Assembly: GCA_009781425.1 (NCBI GenBank)
Contig: WQYC01000023.1
Span: 1-42,156, forward strand
Direction of reading: 5' to 3'
Source of the DNA: Oscillospiraceae bacterium
Lineage (GTDB): Bacteria; Bacillota; Clostridia; Oscillospirales; Ruminococcaceae
DNA length: 42,156 nucleotides
In this document: in pieces, positions 1 through 8,187 of the stretch
Layout of the letters: each line of letters starts with the position of its first letter
Numbering within the stretch: position 1 is the first letter of the stretch
Position numbers and translations under genes: made by a program
The notes under the pieces: generated by a model
What the model saw: the letters and a program-made list of their open reading frames with translations, nothing else
Databases searched by the model: none
What the model was told of the DNA's origin: nothing

Positions 1-12
1 CTACGTGGAACA
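1..12. promoter_or_regulatory. Possible truncated parS-like half site
   Basis: The first 12 bases match the last 12 bases of the perfect parS palindrome at 1582-1597 except for one position (T for C at base 2). The left half lies outside the window. ParB-type sites often cluster near the origin and near parA-parB, which follow noc in many Firmicutes, so a second site is plausible. With only part visible this is tentative. Confidence 0.35.
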
Positions 13-19
13 CAACATA

Positions 20-63
20 CAGAAAAAATACCGCCCGTTCACGCTCGCGCGCTAAAGGGCGGT
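20..63 (-). terminator. Rho-independent terminator after noc
   Basis: On the minus strand a 7-bp stem (63-57 with 36-30, ACCGCCC/GGGCGGT) encloses a GC-rich 20-base loop and is followed by a run of six T (29-24). It lies 21 bases beyond the noc stop codon and so ends that transcript. Confidence 0.75.
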
Positions 64-84
64 CGCTTCACAGGAAGCAAGAAT

Positions 85-897
85 TTATTTGAGGGGGATT
101 TTGACAATATATTCCACGAACTCGTCGGTGCGGTTCTTGGTCGCTTCGCACTCAATTCCCGCGCTTTTCATCGACTCAATAGTCTTGTTGAAGGTATTGA
201 TGTAGAGCCCGACGTGCTTGAACGCCCAGACGTGCTTCTTTCTGACGATGGGCTTTTCGCCGAGCATTTCCGCGATGAGCTTGTCGGTTTGCAAGGTGTT
301 GAGCTGAAGCGAGCCGATTTTTTCAATAGCAGAAATTCGCTTTTCGGGCGGGAGCTTTAGGAGCGAGCGAGCTTGTCTTTCGTTGAGGCGGAAGCGGAGG
401 GCGAGCGACTTTTCTTCGTCGGTGAGCCGCAGAAGCCTAAGCTTGTTCGCAACTGTTGACTGCGCGATTCCGAGCTTGGCGGCGCAGTCCTCCTGCGTGA
501 TTCCGTAATGCTCGATGAGACTTTTGATTGCCAAGGCTTCCTCAATGTAATTAAGGTCGGCGCGCTGAATATTTTCGAGAACTGCGAAAATCGCGGAGCT
601 TTCGCTGTCGGTTGAAATCACAATGCAAGGAATCTGCTCCATGTTTATAAGCTTCGCGGCGCGGAGTCTGCGCTCGCCCGAAATAAGCTCGTAGCCGGTT
701 TCAAGCCGCCGAACCGTAATTGGCTGCAGCATACCATTTTGGCGAATACTGACCGCCAACTGCGAAAGCTCGTAGTCGTCGAAAATCACGCGCGGCTGTG
801 CGGGGTTAGGGGTTATGGCGGAGACGGGGATTTCAACTACGCGGTTGACGGGATTTTCGTAGGGGTTGTGCTTTTGGAATAGTGGTTTAAGTGCCAT
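85..897 (-). CDS. noc: Nucleoid occlusion protein Noc (ParB family)
   Basis: 270-aa ParB-family CTPase and DNA-binding protein, likely blocking division over the nucleoid. The CTP-binding box GERRLRAAKL is at residues 74-83 and ENIQR at 108-112. The helix-turn-helix (about 134-156) reads QSTVANKLRLL, followed by ERQAR. This is the Noc signature; Spo0J/ParB has RPH-type residues here and G in place of R. The N-terminus (KPLFQKH...) could be the short membrane-targeting segment typical of Noc, but that is inferred. It follows rsmG as in Bacillus, yet has its own transcription unit: a terminator lies upstream (966-1006) and another downstream. An AAGGAAG ribosome binding site precedes the ATG. 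The 5' region holds a short palindrome at 918-930 (CTAC/GTAG arms) of unknown role. The Noc assignment over ParB rests on those HTH residues. Confidence 0.85.
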   Translation of the reverse strand: MALKPLFQKHNPYENPVNRVVEIPVSAITPNPAQPRVIFDDYELSQLAVSIRQNGMLQPITVRRLETGYELISGERRLRAAKLINMEQIPCIVISTDSESSAIFAVLENIQRADLNYIEEALAIKSLIEHYGITQEDCAAKLGIAQSTVANKLRLLRLTDEEKSLALRFRLNERQARSLLKLPPEKRISAIEKIGSLQLNTLQTDKLIAEMLGEKPIVRKKHVWAFKHVGLYINTFNKTIESMKSAGIECEATKNRTDEFVEYIVKIPLK

Positions 898-965
898 CTC
901 TATACTTCCTTTTTCTACGATATGTAGATGTAATATTTATAATATCCTCTATATATATGATAACA

Positions 966-1006
966 GAAAAAAGCCGAGAATTCCATAAGAGAATTTCGGC
1001 TCGTTT
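966..1006 (-). terminator. Terminator between rsmG and noc
   Basis: Stem AGCCGAGAATTC (972-983) pairs with GAATTTCGGCT (991-1001) with one bulged base. On the minus strand it is followed by six T (971-966). On the plus strand a TTTTT run (1004-1008) also follows, so it could work both ways. It separates the gyrase-mnmG-rsmG transcript from noc. Confidence 0.85.
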
Positions 1007-1095
1007 TTAGCATATTTGATTTTATGTGACGAGTTAGCAGAAAATATGACGGCAAAGCGGAAATATAAAGCAGAAGTTCGGCGAAGCATGGGGCA

Positions 1096-1755
1096 TTAAG
1101 TCAACGGATTCTTCGCAATATTTATTCTCTGCCTTGGGAACTTCGCAGGCGTAGCTTCAATTTTTCTGATGATTACGAGGTTTCGCCTGTCCCCTGAAGG
1201 CAGCTCGTAGCTTTTAATTTCTTCGACTTCCCCTCCGAGAGCTTTGAGCGCGCTGTCCGCGTTTTCAACCTCCGCGCCCTTCATAGCGAGCATTAAACCG
1301 CCGACCTTGACAAAAGGCAGGCAGAACTCGCAAAGCGCAGGGAGCTTCGCGACTGCGCGGGAAACTGCAACGCCGAACTGTTCGCGGAAGTCGTGCTTCA
1401 AAGCTAATTCCTCGCTTCTGCCGTGAACGGCAGAATACGATAAGCCCAGCTCATTCCGCAGAAGCTTGAGGTAATTAACGCGCTTTTGCAAGCTGTCAAG
1501 GAGTGCTAACTTTAAGTCAGGGCGGTAAAGCTTCCAAATCACCCCGGGAAAGCCCGCGCCTGTCCCGACGTCGATGACTGATGTTCCACGTGGAACATCG
1601 ACCAAGCCAAGCGGAAACGCGCTGTCTATAAAATGCTTCTCCCAAACCTGCTCTCGCTCTGTGATTGCGGTTAAGTTCACCTTTTGGTTGTATTCAAGCA
1701 TGAAAGCAGAAAGTTTTTCGAGCGAAGCTTTCTGCTCGTTTGTAAAGTTTATCAT
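1096..1755 (-). CDS. rsmG: 16S rRNA (guanine527-N7)-methyltransferase RsmG
   Basis: 219-aa SAM-dependent methyltransferase that methylates N7 of G527 in 16S rRNA; family members are lost in low-level streptomycin resistance. Motifs seen: NLTAIT (residues about 26-31), HFIDS, the SAM-binding glycine loop VIDVGTGAGFPG (about 60-71), SRAVAKL and a basic C-terminus (PRQRINIAKNPL). Length is close to the usual 210-240. An AGAGGAAA ribosome binding site precedes the ATG. It lies 141 bases after mnmG in the conserved mnmG-rsmG-noc order. Its coding sequence contains the parS palindrome at 1582-1597, which encodes DVPRGTS, just before the SAM loop. Confidence 0.95.
   Translation of the reverse strand: MINFTNEQKASLEKLSAFMLEYNQKVNLTAITEREQVWEKHFIDSAFPLGLVDVPRGTSVIDVGTGAGFPGVIWKLYRPDLKLALLDSLQKRVNYLKLLRNELGLSYSAVHGRSEELALKHDFREQFGVAVSRAVAKLPALCEFCLPFVKVGGLMLAMKGAEVENADSALKALGGEVEEIKSYELPSGDRRNLVIIRKIEATPAKFPRQRINIAKNPLT
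1582..1597. promoter_or_regulatory. parS centromere site (perfect 16-bp palindrome)
   Basis: TGTTCCACGTGGAACA is a perfect palindrome and fits the bacterial parS consensus (TGTTtCACGTGaAACA type). It lies inside rsmG, one gene from a ParB-family gene. Known parS sites often sit in coding sequence near the origin, where ParB/Spo0J loads and recruits SMC. The classical Noc site (ATTTCCCGGGAAAT) is different, so this site more likely serves a Spo0J protein encoded outside the window. Confidence 0.9.
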
Positions 1756-1810
1756 AAAGTTTCCTCTATTTTGTAATTAAGGCGAAGCGAAGCTTCGCAA
1801 ACGAAGGACT

Positions 1811-1868
1811 GTCACTTTTTTGTGCGAGCAAAAAAGTGACGTCTTTCGCTTGCGGGGCGTTGCCCCGC
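1811..1868. repeat. Two strong inverted repeats in the mnmG-rsmG gap
   Basis: GTCACTTTTTTG (1811-1822) and its exact complement (1829-1840) form a 12-bp stem with a 6-base loop. A second hairpin GCGGGGC/GCCCCGC (1852-1858/1862-1868) follows. Neither has the T-run expected of a minus-strand terminator after a GC-rich stem. The block resembles a dispersed palindromic element, but only one copy is seen here. Confidence 0.6.
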
Positions 1869-1896
1869 CTTCCCCCGCGCACGGGCGAAACCTCAA

Positions 1897-3786
1897 TTAT
1901 TTCGCGGCGAGCCAAATGAGCAGCACCGCAATATCCGCCGGATTCACCCCCGAAACCCTACCTGCCTGCCCAATATTCAGCGGCTTGTGTAGGTTCAGCT
2001 TCTCCGCCGCCTCAATGCTCAAGCCTTTAATCTCGCGGTAATCCTGCTCGGGCGGCAGTAATTTTTCCTCTAACCCCTGCGTTTTTTTAATCTGCTCAAG
2101 CTGCATTTTAATGTAGCCCTCGTACTTAACCTCAATCTGCACCTTTTCGCGTAGCCGCGGCGGCAAATCCTCATCAGCTAAGCCTACCTCCGCCAAATCC
2201 GCATAACAAATCTGCGGACGGCGGAGTAATTCAGCGATTTTTACGCCGTTTGCAATCGGCGTAGTTCCCCGCGCTTCGAGCATTTTGTTCAGCTCGGCGG
2301 TCGGTTTTGCCGTGGTTTTTTTAAGGTGTTTGATTTCGTTTTGCACTTGCAACTGCGCATTTCGGAACGCATTAATGCGCTCCCTACTAAGAAGCCCAAG
2401 CTCGAAGCCGATTTCAGCGAGCCTTTCGGGGGCGTTGTCCTGACGCAGAAACAGGCGATATTCCGAGCGCGAGGTCATCATGCGATACGGCTCGTCACAG
2501 CCTTTTGTAACTAAATCGTCAATCAGCGTCCCGATGTACGACGACGCCCGCGGCAAGATATAAAGCTCCTGCCCTGCGCACTTCCGCGCCGCATTCACTC
2601 CCGCAATCAGCCCCTGCCCCGCCGCTTCCTCGTAGCCCGATGTTGAATTAAACTGCCCAGCCGAGAAAAGCCCGCTGATTTTCTTGAATTCCAACGTCGC
2701 GTACAAGTCAAGCGGGTCGCAGCAGTCGTACTCAATCGCGTAGGCGTGGCGCATGATTTCCGCGTTTTCAAGCCCCGAAATCGTTCGCAGAAACTCCTCC
2801 TGAACCTCCACAGGCAGGCTCGACGAAACGCCCTGCAGATAAAATTCCTCGGTGTTAAGTCCCATCGGCTCAATAAAAATCTGATGCCTGTCCTTGTCCG
2901 CGAACCGCATAAGCTTGTCCTCAATGCTCGGGCAATAGCGCGCACCCGTGCCGCTGATTCTGCCGCTGTACATCGGCGAACGGTGAATATTCGCGCGGAC
3001 AATTTCATGAGTTTTCTCGTTCGTATAAGTAATATGGCAAGGTACATGATTCTCTAAAACGCCGTCGTAATCGAAAGAAAACGGCGTTATAACTTCATCG
3101 CCGCACTGCTGTTCCATCTTCTCGAAGTCAATCGAGCGGCGGTTGATTCTCGCAGGCGTTCCTGTTTTGAATCGCCGAAGACGAATTCCCGCGGCTTCAA
3201 GGCTCGCGCCAAGCCCAATAGCCGGCAGAACGCCGTCCGCGCCGCTCGAAAAAGAGCACTCGCCTATATGGATTTTCGCGTCTAAGTACGTCCCCGAGGC
3301 GATTATTACGGCTTTCGCCGCGTAGAATAAGCCTAAACGGGTTTTTACGCCGCTAATGCGGGAATTTTGCGGAACGCCGGCGGATTGCGCGGGGGACGTG
3401 TCGTTCCCTACGACTATTTCCTTAACTTCATCTTGCTTTATTTCAAGGTTAGCCTGCGTTTCGAGCACGTTTTTCATATAAAGATGATACTTATTTCTGT
3501 CGCACTGCGCCCGCAGCGAGTGCACCGCCGCACCCTTGCCCTTGTTCAGCGTCCGCGACTGAATCGTGCAGGCGTCTGCAGCTCTGCCCATTTCGCCGCC
3601 GAGCGCGTCAATTTCGGAGACAATCTGCCCCTTTGCCGAGCCGCCTATGCTCGGATTGCAAGGCAGATTTGCAATCGTGTCTAATGACAGGCAGAAAACC
3701 GCAGTTCTCATGCCGAGGCGCGCCGCCGCTAAAGCCGCTTCACAGCCCGCGTGCCCCGCGCCTATTACAATTACGTCGTAGTTCAT
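1897..3786 (-). CDS. mnmG: tRNA uridine-5-carboxymethylaminomethyl modification enzyme MnmG
   Basis: 629-aa FAD-dependent enzyme that acts with MnmE to place the carboxymethylaminomethyl group on U34 of several tRNAs. The N-terminus has the Rossmann FAD motif VIGAGHAGCEAALAAARLG (residues about 6-24), then NPSIGG and KGQIVSEIDALGGEMG, both typical of GidA. The C-terminal helical domain ends with GLSIEAAEKL and GRVSGVNPADIAVL, also typical. Length matches the family (about 620-630). An AGAGGAAATTT ribosome binding site is close to the ATG. It follows four genes of the gyrase region in the same direction and precedes rsmG. Confidence 0.97.
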   Translation of the reverse strand: MNYDVIVIGAGHAGCEAALAAARLGMRTAVFCLSLDTIANLPCNPSIGGSAKGQIVSEIDALGGEMGRAADACTIQSRTLNKGKGAAVHSLRAQCDRNKYHLYMKNVLETQANLEIKQDEVKEIVVGNDTSPAQSAGVPQNSRISGVKTRLGLFYAAKAVIIASGTYLDAKIHIGECSFSSGADGVLPAIGLGASLEAAGIRLRRFKTGTPARINRRSIDFEKMEQQCGDEVITPFSFDYDGVLENHVPCHITYTNEKTHEIVRANIHRSPMYSGRISGTGARYCPSIEDKLMRFADKDRHQIFIEPMGLNTEEFYLQGVSSSLPVEVQEEFLRTISGLENAEIMRHAYAIEYDCCDPLDLYATLEFKKISGLFSAGQFNSTSGYEEAAGQGLIAGVNAARKCAGQELYILPRASSYIGTLIDDLVTKGCDEPYRMMTSRSEYRLFLRQDNAPERLAEIGFELGLLSRERINAFRNAQLQVQNEIKHLKKTTAKPTAELNKMLEARGTTPIANGVKIAELLRRPQICYADLAEVGLADEDLPPRLREKVQIEVKYEGYIKMQLEQIKKTQGLEEKLLPPEQDYREIKGLSIEAAEKLNLHKPLNIGQAGRVSGVNPADIAVLLIWLAAK

Positions 3787-3831
3787 AAATTTCCTCTTGT
3801 GAAAGGGCGCGGAAATCGCGCCCCAGTTGCT

Positions 3832-3981
3832 TTATTCTCTTTCGTTGTCTGCTTTCTTCGCGCTTTTTTCTCTTGCTTCAAGTAAAACATCATCAATAAC
3901 CTCGCCCAATTTTTCAATTTGGTTTGTTTCGTGTAAAGCTTTCATAGCTGAAAACAAACCTACTATTTCAATTCTATTCAC
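3832..3981 (-). CDS. 49-aa protein of unknown function, upstream of mnmG
   Basis: A short reading frame starts with GTG at 3981 behind an excellent AGGAGGTG ribosome binding site, 8 bases away. The 49-aa product is helical and charged: MNRIEIVGLFSAMKAL, then HETNQIEKLGEVIDDV, ending in a K/E-rich tail. It resembles the 52-aa product at 16545-16703 (shared pattern A-L-x-E-x-x-x-I-E-K-x-x-E-I/V-I), suggesting a paralogous microprotein family. It sits between a small membrane protein (15 bases upstream) and mnmG (45 bases downstream) in one operon. No function is recognised. Confidence 0.7.
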   Translation of the reverse strand: MNRIEIVGLFSAMKALHETNQIEKLGEVIDDVLLEAREKSAKKADNERE

Positions 3982-3996
3982 AAATTACACCTCCTC

Positions 3997-4176
3997 TTAA
4001 ATAAAATTAATCCAAAAAATAAAAATATCGAATGGGCTTTCCCAAAACATTAAATAAGAAACTATATTTAATATTAAAGCAACCCCGAGCAACACTAATA
4101 AAAGCACAGTATCGGATATATTTATTCTCGCACTGATTTCTCTACTTATATTTATTATAAGATAAGTCGCAAGCAT
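3997..4176 (-). CDS. 59-aa small membrane protein, unknown function
   Basis: An ATG at 4176 follows an AGAGGG ribosome binding site. The product has a short polar N-terminus (about 22 residues), a long hydrophobic segment (VLLLVLLGVALILNIVSYLM, residues about 24-43) and a second hydrophobic stretch at the C-terminus (IFIFWINFI). It lies 21 bases after the membrane gene at 4198-4761 and 15 bases before the 49-aa gene, so it is very likely co-transcribed. No family is recognised. Confidence 0.65.
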   Translation of the reverse strand: MLATYLIINISREISARINISDTVLLLVLLGVALILNIVSYLMFWESPFDIFIFWINFI

Positions 4177-4197
4177 TTTTCAACCCTCTTGATTAAT

Positions 4198-4761
4198 TCA
4201 CACAACAAAAAACACCAAGCTCAACCCAAGCATAACCCATGAAGTAACCTTTACTGCTTTTTCAAATTTAAAACAAAGATTTAATATAAGACAGGATAAC
4301 AGCGAGTACACGATAAAAAGCAAGCACAGCGCGGGAAGCCCGACTACCACAAGAAAAACAAGCCCGACGGGAATCCACCAGAACAGCGCAATCCCAATGC
4401 CGCCCGCTTCGTTGAAAAAAGATTCTGCCCAATTAAACGCCGAAGCTATCGCAATTCCCGTGCCTATAACCATGAAAACCGAGGTCAGCAAAAACACAAC
4501 CACGAAGATAAAACCTGCGCGTTTTATAATCGAGCCTGCTTCGTCGCCGAGCCGCTTAATCAGCCGCCGCTTGCTGAATATCGTAAACCAGCAGGAGAAA
4601 AACAGCGACAGCGTAAGCGTTGAAAAAATCGGGTTACCCGAAACGAGAGCTGAAATTAAAAAGCTTACAGGCAGAATTAACACGCAGAAAAGCATATATC
4701 CCGCGACTATTAACGCCGCTCTGCCGTAGGTGGAAAACCATGATTTAATCTTCTGCTTCAT
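4198..4761 (-). CDS. Multi-pass membrane protein of unknown function
   Basis: About 187 aa from the ATG at 4761 (MKQKIKSWF); an upstream in-frame TTG at 4791 would add ten basic residues. Four to five hydrophobic segments are visible: residues about 15-40, 46-60, 80-105, 120-145 and 165-185. The start overlaps the 3' end of gyrA by 17 bases, which implies translational coupling, with GGAAGAGG inside gyrA as a possible ribosome binding site. The basic stretch SKRRLIKRLGDEAGSIIKR is probably a cytoplasmic loop. No enzyme motif is seen. Confidence 0.75.
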   Translation of the reverse strand: MKQKIKSWFSTYGRAALIVAGYMLFCVLILPVSFLISALVSGNPIFSTLTLSLFFSCWFTIFSKRRLIKRLGDEAGSIIKRAGFIFVVVFLLTSVFMVIGTGIAIASAFNWAESFFNEAGGIGIALFWWIPVGLVFLVVVGLPALCLLFIVYSLLSCLILNLCFKFEKAVKVTSWVMLGLSLVFFVV

Positions 4762-7333
4762 CGTCTTCTTCTGCCTCTTCCGTTTCTTCAACCTCTTCAG
4801 CCTCAGCTGCTTCTAACTTTTCAAGCTCAGCCGCCTCCGCTTCGTCTACATCGCCCTCAACAACCTCGACCTCCTCAAAATCTTCAGCTTCATCATGCTC
4901 TGTCCGCGTGAAGGTCACCACGCGCGAATTCTCTGAAAGCCGCATGACACGCACGCCGCAGGCGTACCGCCCCATAACCCGCAGGTCATTCGCGCGGATA
5001 CGGATAATTACGCCGTCATCGTTGATTAATATAACGTCATCGTCTTCATAAAGCGAGCGGATTCCGCAGACTATGCCGCGCTCGGGCGTGATTCTGTAGT
5101 TCGTGAGCCCCTTGCCGCCGCGGTTCTGCTTGCGGTAGGAATTAATCCCTGCGCGTCTGCCCATTCCCCGCTCGGTCACGGTGAGAATCGTGCAGTTCTC
5201 GTCATAAACCTTCGCCGCGCCGACTACATAATCATCATTTTGCAGTCTTATTGAGCGCACGCCCCGCGCAGTTCTGCCCATTCTTCTTATAATAGACTCT
5301 TCAAAGTGAATAGCTTTACCCTGCGCAGTTGCAATCAGCACCGAGCTGTCGCCCTCTGTTAAGTGTGCCGCCGCGATTTCATCGCCCTCATTGAGCGTAA
5401 TCGCACGAAGCCCATTTTTACGGACGTTTTTATAATTACTCAGCGCAGTGCGTTTAATCAGTCCGTGCTTAGTTACGCAGACGAAGTATTTATTCTCTGC
5501 GAAGTCCGAGGTCTTCATCATCGCGGCAATCCGTTCGCCCTCGGCAAGGCTGAGGAGATTCACGATATTCGTACCCCTGCTCTGCTTTGAGCCCTCGGGA
5601 ATTTCGTAGCATTTCAGCTTGTACATATTCCCGAAATTAGTCACAAACAGAATATTATCATGAGTGGAGGAAATGAAAATATTCTCAACAAAGTCTTCTT
5701 CCCTCTGCTTCATGCCCGAAACGCCCTTGCCGCCGCGCCTTTGCAGGTTATAGACCTCCGCAAGCTGACGCTTGATATAGCCCTTGTTAGTATACGTTAA
5801 TACACATTCCTCAACAGGAATCAAGTCTTCTATATCAACCTCACCGCTCACCATTTCTATGCTTGTGCGGCGTTCGTCGCCGAATTTCTTAGTAACAGCG
5901 GCGAGTTCTTCTGAAATAATCGCGAGGATTTTTGCGCGGTCTTGCAGAATAGCTGTCAAATCGCCGATTTTAAGGTTCAAAGCGGCAAGCTCTTCTTCTA
6001 TGTCGATTCTGCCGAGCTTGGTAAGCTGAATAATGCGCATTTGCGCGATTGCTTCCGCTTGGATTTCGGTAATGCCGAAGCGTTCAATTAGCCGAGCTTT
6101 CGCCTGTGCGGGGTCGTCCGAGCCGCGAATGATTCGTATTACCTCGTCAATGTTATCAACGACAATCATGAAGCCTTCAAGGATATGCGCGCGGGCTTCG
6201 GCTTTCTTTAAGTCGAATTGAGTACGGCGAGTGACTACTTCCTCTTGAAACGCCAAATAATGCTCTAACATCTGCTTCAGCGTCAGCACCCGCGGAACGC
6301 CGTCCACAAGCGCAAGCATAATCACGCCGACAGTCATTTGCAGCTGCGTAAATGAATACAGCTTGTTAAGTACTACGTTTGAGTTCGCGCCTCTTGTTAA
6401 ATCTATAACAATCTTCATGCCTGTGCGGTCGCTCTCGTCCCGCATGGCAGAAATTCCGTCGATTTTCTTATCACGGATAAGATTCCCGATGTTTACTAAT
6501 AGATTCTCTTTTTTGAGCATATACGGGATTTCTGTTATAACTATGCGCTCGTTCTTCTCGCGTTCCTGTATTTCCGCGCGTCCGCGCAGGGTTATTTTCC
6601 CTCTGCCGGTGTAATACGCCGAGCGAATCCCCGCATGACCCATGATTATGCCGCCTGTCGGGAAGTCGGGACCTTTTATAGCAGACATCAGCGTTTCGGG
6701 ACCTGCTTCGGGGTTGTCGATGAGCATTTGCACCGCCGCGCAGACCTCGTTCAGGTTATGCGGAGGTATGTCCGCCGCCATGCCCACAGCAATGCCCGAC
6801 GAGCCGTTGAGCAGTAAATTCGGAATCCGCGAAGGAAGCACCGCAGGCTCACGTTCACTATCGTCGTAGTTAGGAACAAAGTCAACTGTGTCCTTGTTTA
6901 TATCCCGCATCATCTCTTCCGAAATCCGCGCCAAGCGCGCCTCGGTGTATCTGTACGCCGCGGCTTTGTCGCCGTCAATCGAGCCGAAGTTCCCGTGACC
7001 GTCAACAAGCGGATAACGAAGCGAGAAGTTTTGCGCCATGCGTACAAGCGCGTCATAAACGCTCTGGTCGCCGTGCGGGTGGAAGTCTCGAATCACCGCA
7101 CCGACAGTAGCCGCACATTTTTTATACGGCTTATCGGGGGTGAGCCCTTCCTTGAACTGCGAGTATAAAATCCGCCTGTGAACAGGCTTTAAGCCGTCAC
7201 GCACGTCCGGCAGGGCTCTCGCCACGATTACCGACATTGAGTAATCCATGAAGGAGCTTCGCATTTCCTTTTCTATATCGCGCAGAATTATTTTCTCGTT
7301 TGGGTGCATTAGCTTTTGTTCTGTGTTTTCCAT
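4745..7333 (-). CDS. gyrA: DNA gyrase subunit A
   Basis: 862-aa DNA breakage-reunion subunit of gyrase, partner of GyrB at 8432-10495. The winged-helix/tower domains include the catalytic tyrosine in RYTEARL (Tyr129). The quinolone-determining region reads HPHGDQSVYDALVR; the residue matching E. coli Ser83 is Gln90, while Asp94 (E. coli Asp87) is kept. The GyrA box QRRGGKG (about 531-537) starts the six-bladed C-terminal wrapping domain, so this is gyrase and not ParC. The last about 50 residues are almost wholly acidic (E/D runs), longer than usual. It is separated from gyrB by a toxin-antitoxin pair and a membrane protein gene, in the same orientation. Confidence 0.97.
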   Translation of the reverse strand: MENTEQKLMHPNEKIILRDIEKEMRSSFMDYSMSVIVARALPDVRDGLKPVHRRILYSQFKEGLTPDKPYKKCAATVGAVIRDFHPHGDQSVYDALVRMAQNFSLRYPLVDGHGNFGSIDGDKAAAYRYTEARLARISEEMMRDINKDTVDFVPNYDDSEREPAVLPSRIPNLLLNGSSGIAVGMAADIPPHNLNEVCAAVQMLIDNPEAGPETLMSAIKGPDFPTGGIIMGHAGIRSAYYTGRGKITLRGRAEIQEREKNERIVITEIPYMLKKENLLVNIGNLIRDKKIDGISAMRDESDRTGMKIVIDLTRGANSNVVLNKLYSFTQLQMTVGVIMLALVDGVPRVLTLKQMLEHYLAFQEEVVTRRTQFDLKKAEARAHILEGFMIVVDNIDEVIRIIRGSDDPAQAKARLIERFGITEIQAEAIAQMRIIQLTKLGRIDIEEELAALNLKIGDLTAILQDRAKILAIISEELAAVTKKFGDERRTSIEMVSGEVDIEDLIPVEECVLTYTNKGYIKRQLAEVYNLQRRGGKGVSGMKQREEDFVENIFISSTHDNILFVTNFGNMYKLKCYEIPEGSKQSRGTNIVNLLSLAEGERIAAMMKTSDFAENKYFVCVTKHGLIKRTALSNYKNVRKNGLRAITLNEGDEIAAAHLTEGDSSVLIATAQGKAIHFEESIIRRMGRTARGVRSIRLQNDDYVVGAAKVYDENCTILTVTERGMGRRAGINSYRKQNRGGKGLTNYRITPERGIVCGIRSLYEDDDVILINDDGVIIRIRANDLRVMGRYACGVRVMRLSENSRVVTFTRTEHDEAEDFEEVEVVEGDVDEAEAAELEKLEAAEAEEVEETEEAEEDDEAED

Positions 7334-7356
7334 TTTTATATCCTTTTATTTTTTAT

Positions 7357-7381
7357 GCGGACGCGCATTGCGCGCCCCTAC
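7357..7381 (-). repeat. Family A palindromic element (single)
   Basis: On the minus strand it reads GTAGGGG, a self-complementary core (CGCGCAATGCGCG), then TCCGC. It fills the gap between the YcxB-like gene and gyrA. Its G-TAG supplies the stop codon of the upstream gene (7378-7380). Confidence 0.8.
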
Positions 7382-7977
7382 AGTTTTTCTGCAAAATACG
7401 TTCTGATTGCTTCAATCTGCTCGCTTGTCATACAGCGTTTCGGGAAGATGTGAAACAGTGCCTTATTCACGAACAGGCAGAAAAGCTCGCTGTCTTCAAC
7501 TGAGCAGAGCGTTTCCGCGCCGAAGCGGTAGACCGAGGTATCAGCTTGAATCAGCTCCTGCTCGGCTTCTGCTATAGCTTTGGGGTTCTCCACAGTTTCA
7601 ATCCCCTGCCCCGAAATCGCGACGGTTTCTGTTTCGGCTTCGAGCGGGATTATTTCAGTGTCGATTTCAATCCTGTCGTCTAAGAAGCGGGCGATATACT
7701 TTTCGTCCTTGCCGAGGGCTTCGATTGTGCTTATGAGCCGTCGCGCCGCAAGAAAAGGTCTCGACCAGAGCGAAATCAGCATACCTGCGCTGAGCGCGGT
7801 GAGGATATAACCGACGTAGCCGCTCGGGTTTTTTCTTATAAAGTCAATCCCGAATATAATCGTAACGATGAGCAAAACCGTCATCGGAAGCATACGCGGC
7901 AGAGCATACTTGCGGCGGAAAAGCGCGTAGGCGCGCTTTATTTCGGGGATTGTGTTGGTGTAATTTATTTCTGTCAT
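7378..7977 (-). CDS. YcxB-like membrane protein
   Basis: 199 aa. After a cytoplasmic N-terminus of about 30 residues come two hydrophobic segments (about 31-47 and 54-72), then a soluble domain ending in LFCLFVNKALFHIFPKRCMTS followed by an amphipathic helix. That ending matches my memory of the YcxB-like C-terminal domain (hydrophobic strand, then IPKR, then helix). The family's role is unknown. The gene ends in the first bases of a family A repeat: AAA CTG TAG, with TAG coming from GTAGGGG. It follows the antitoxin gene by 8 bases and is followed by gyrA. Confidence 0.6.
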   Translation of the reverse strand: MTEINYTNTIPEIKRAYALFRRKYALPRMLPMTVLLIVTIIFGIDFIRKNPSGYVGYILTALSAGMLISLWSRPFLAARRLISTIEALGKDEKYIARFLDDRIEIDTEIIPLEAETETVAISGQGIETVENPKAIAEAEQELIQADTSVYRFGAETLCSVEDSELFCLFVNKALFHIFPKRCMTSEQIEAIRTYFAEKL

Positions 7978-7985
7978 TTTATGTT

Positions 7986-8183
7986 TCAGCTCCAGTCAAT
8001 ATCTTCATGGCGTATGGCTTCACCGCGGCGGTATTCCTCGCGCGCTATAGCTATATCGCGTAAATCTTCAGGTGTGGCTATGTCATCAGGTAAAAAACGC
8101 CTGACAATTTCCAAAACAAGAATTTGTTCTGACTCATGAAGCATTTCAACCATTGTGGTGATTTCTTTTGTTATATTTGGCAT
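7986..8183 (-). CDS. Putative antitoxin of RelE-type pair
   Basis: 65 aa from the ATG at 8183, chosen because AAGGGGG lies just upstream; a longer frame to 8249 would overlap the toxin heavily. The product begins MPNITKEITTM and continues with a helical segment (HESEQILVLEIVRRFL), then an acidic C-terminus (EDLRDIAIAREEYRRGE), the part that would wrap a toxin. Its ribosome binding site lies in the last codons of the toxin gene and the gap is 4 bases, so the pair is translationally coupled, toxin first. No DNA-binding fold is obvious in the N-terminus, so autoregulation is uncertain. Confidence 0.7.
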   Translation of the reverse strand: MPNITKEITTMVEMLHESEQILVLEIVRRFLPDDIATPEDLRDIAIAREEYRRGEAIRHEDIDWS

Positions 8184-8187
8184 AGGT

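Noticed and set aside
1542-1555. Partial match to the Noc site (CCCGGGAAA)
   Set aside because: Only one half fits ATTTCCCGGGAAAT; the other half reads ATCAC. It lies in a conserved coding block of rsmG and is probably chance.
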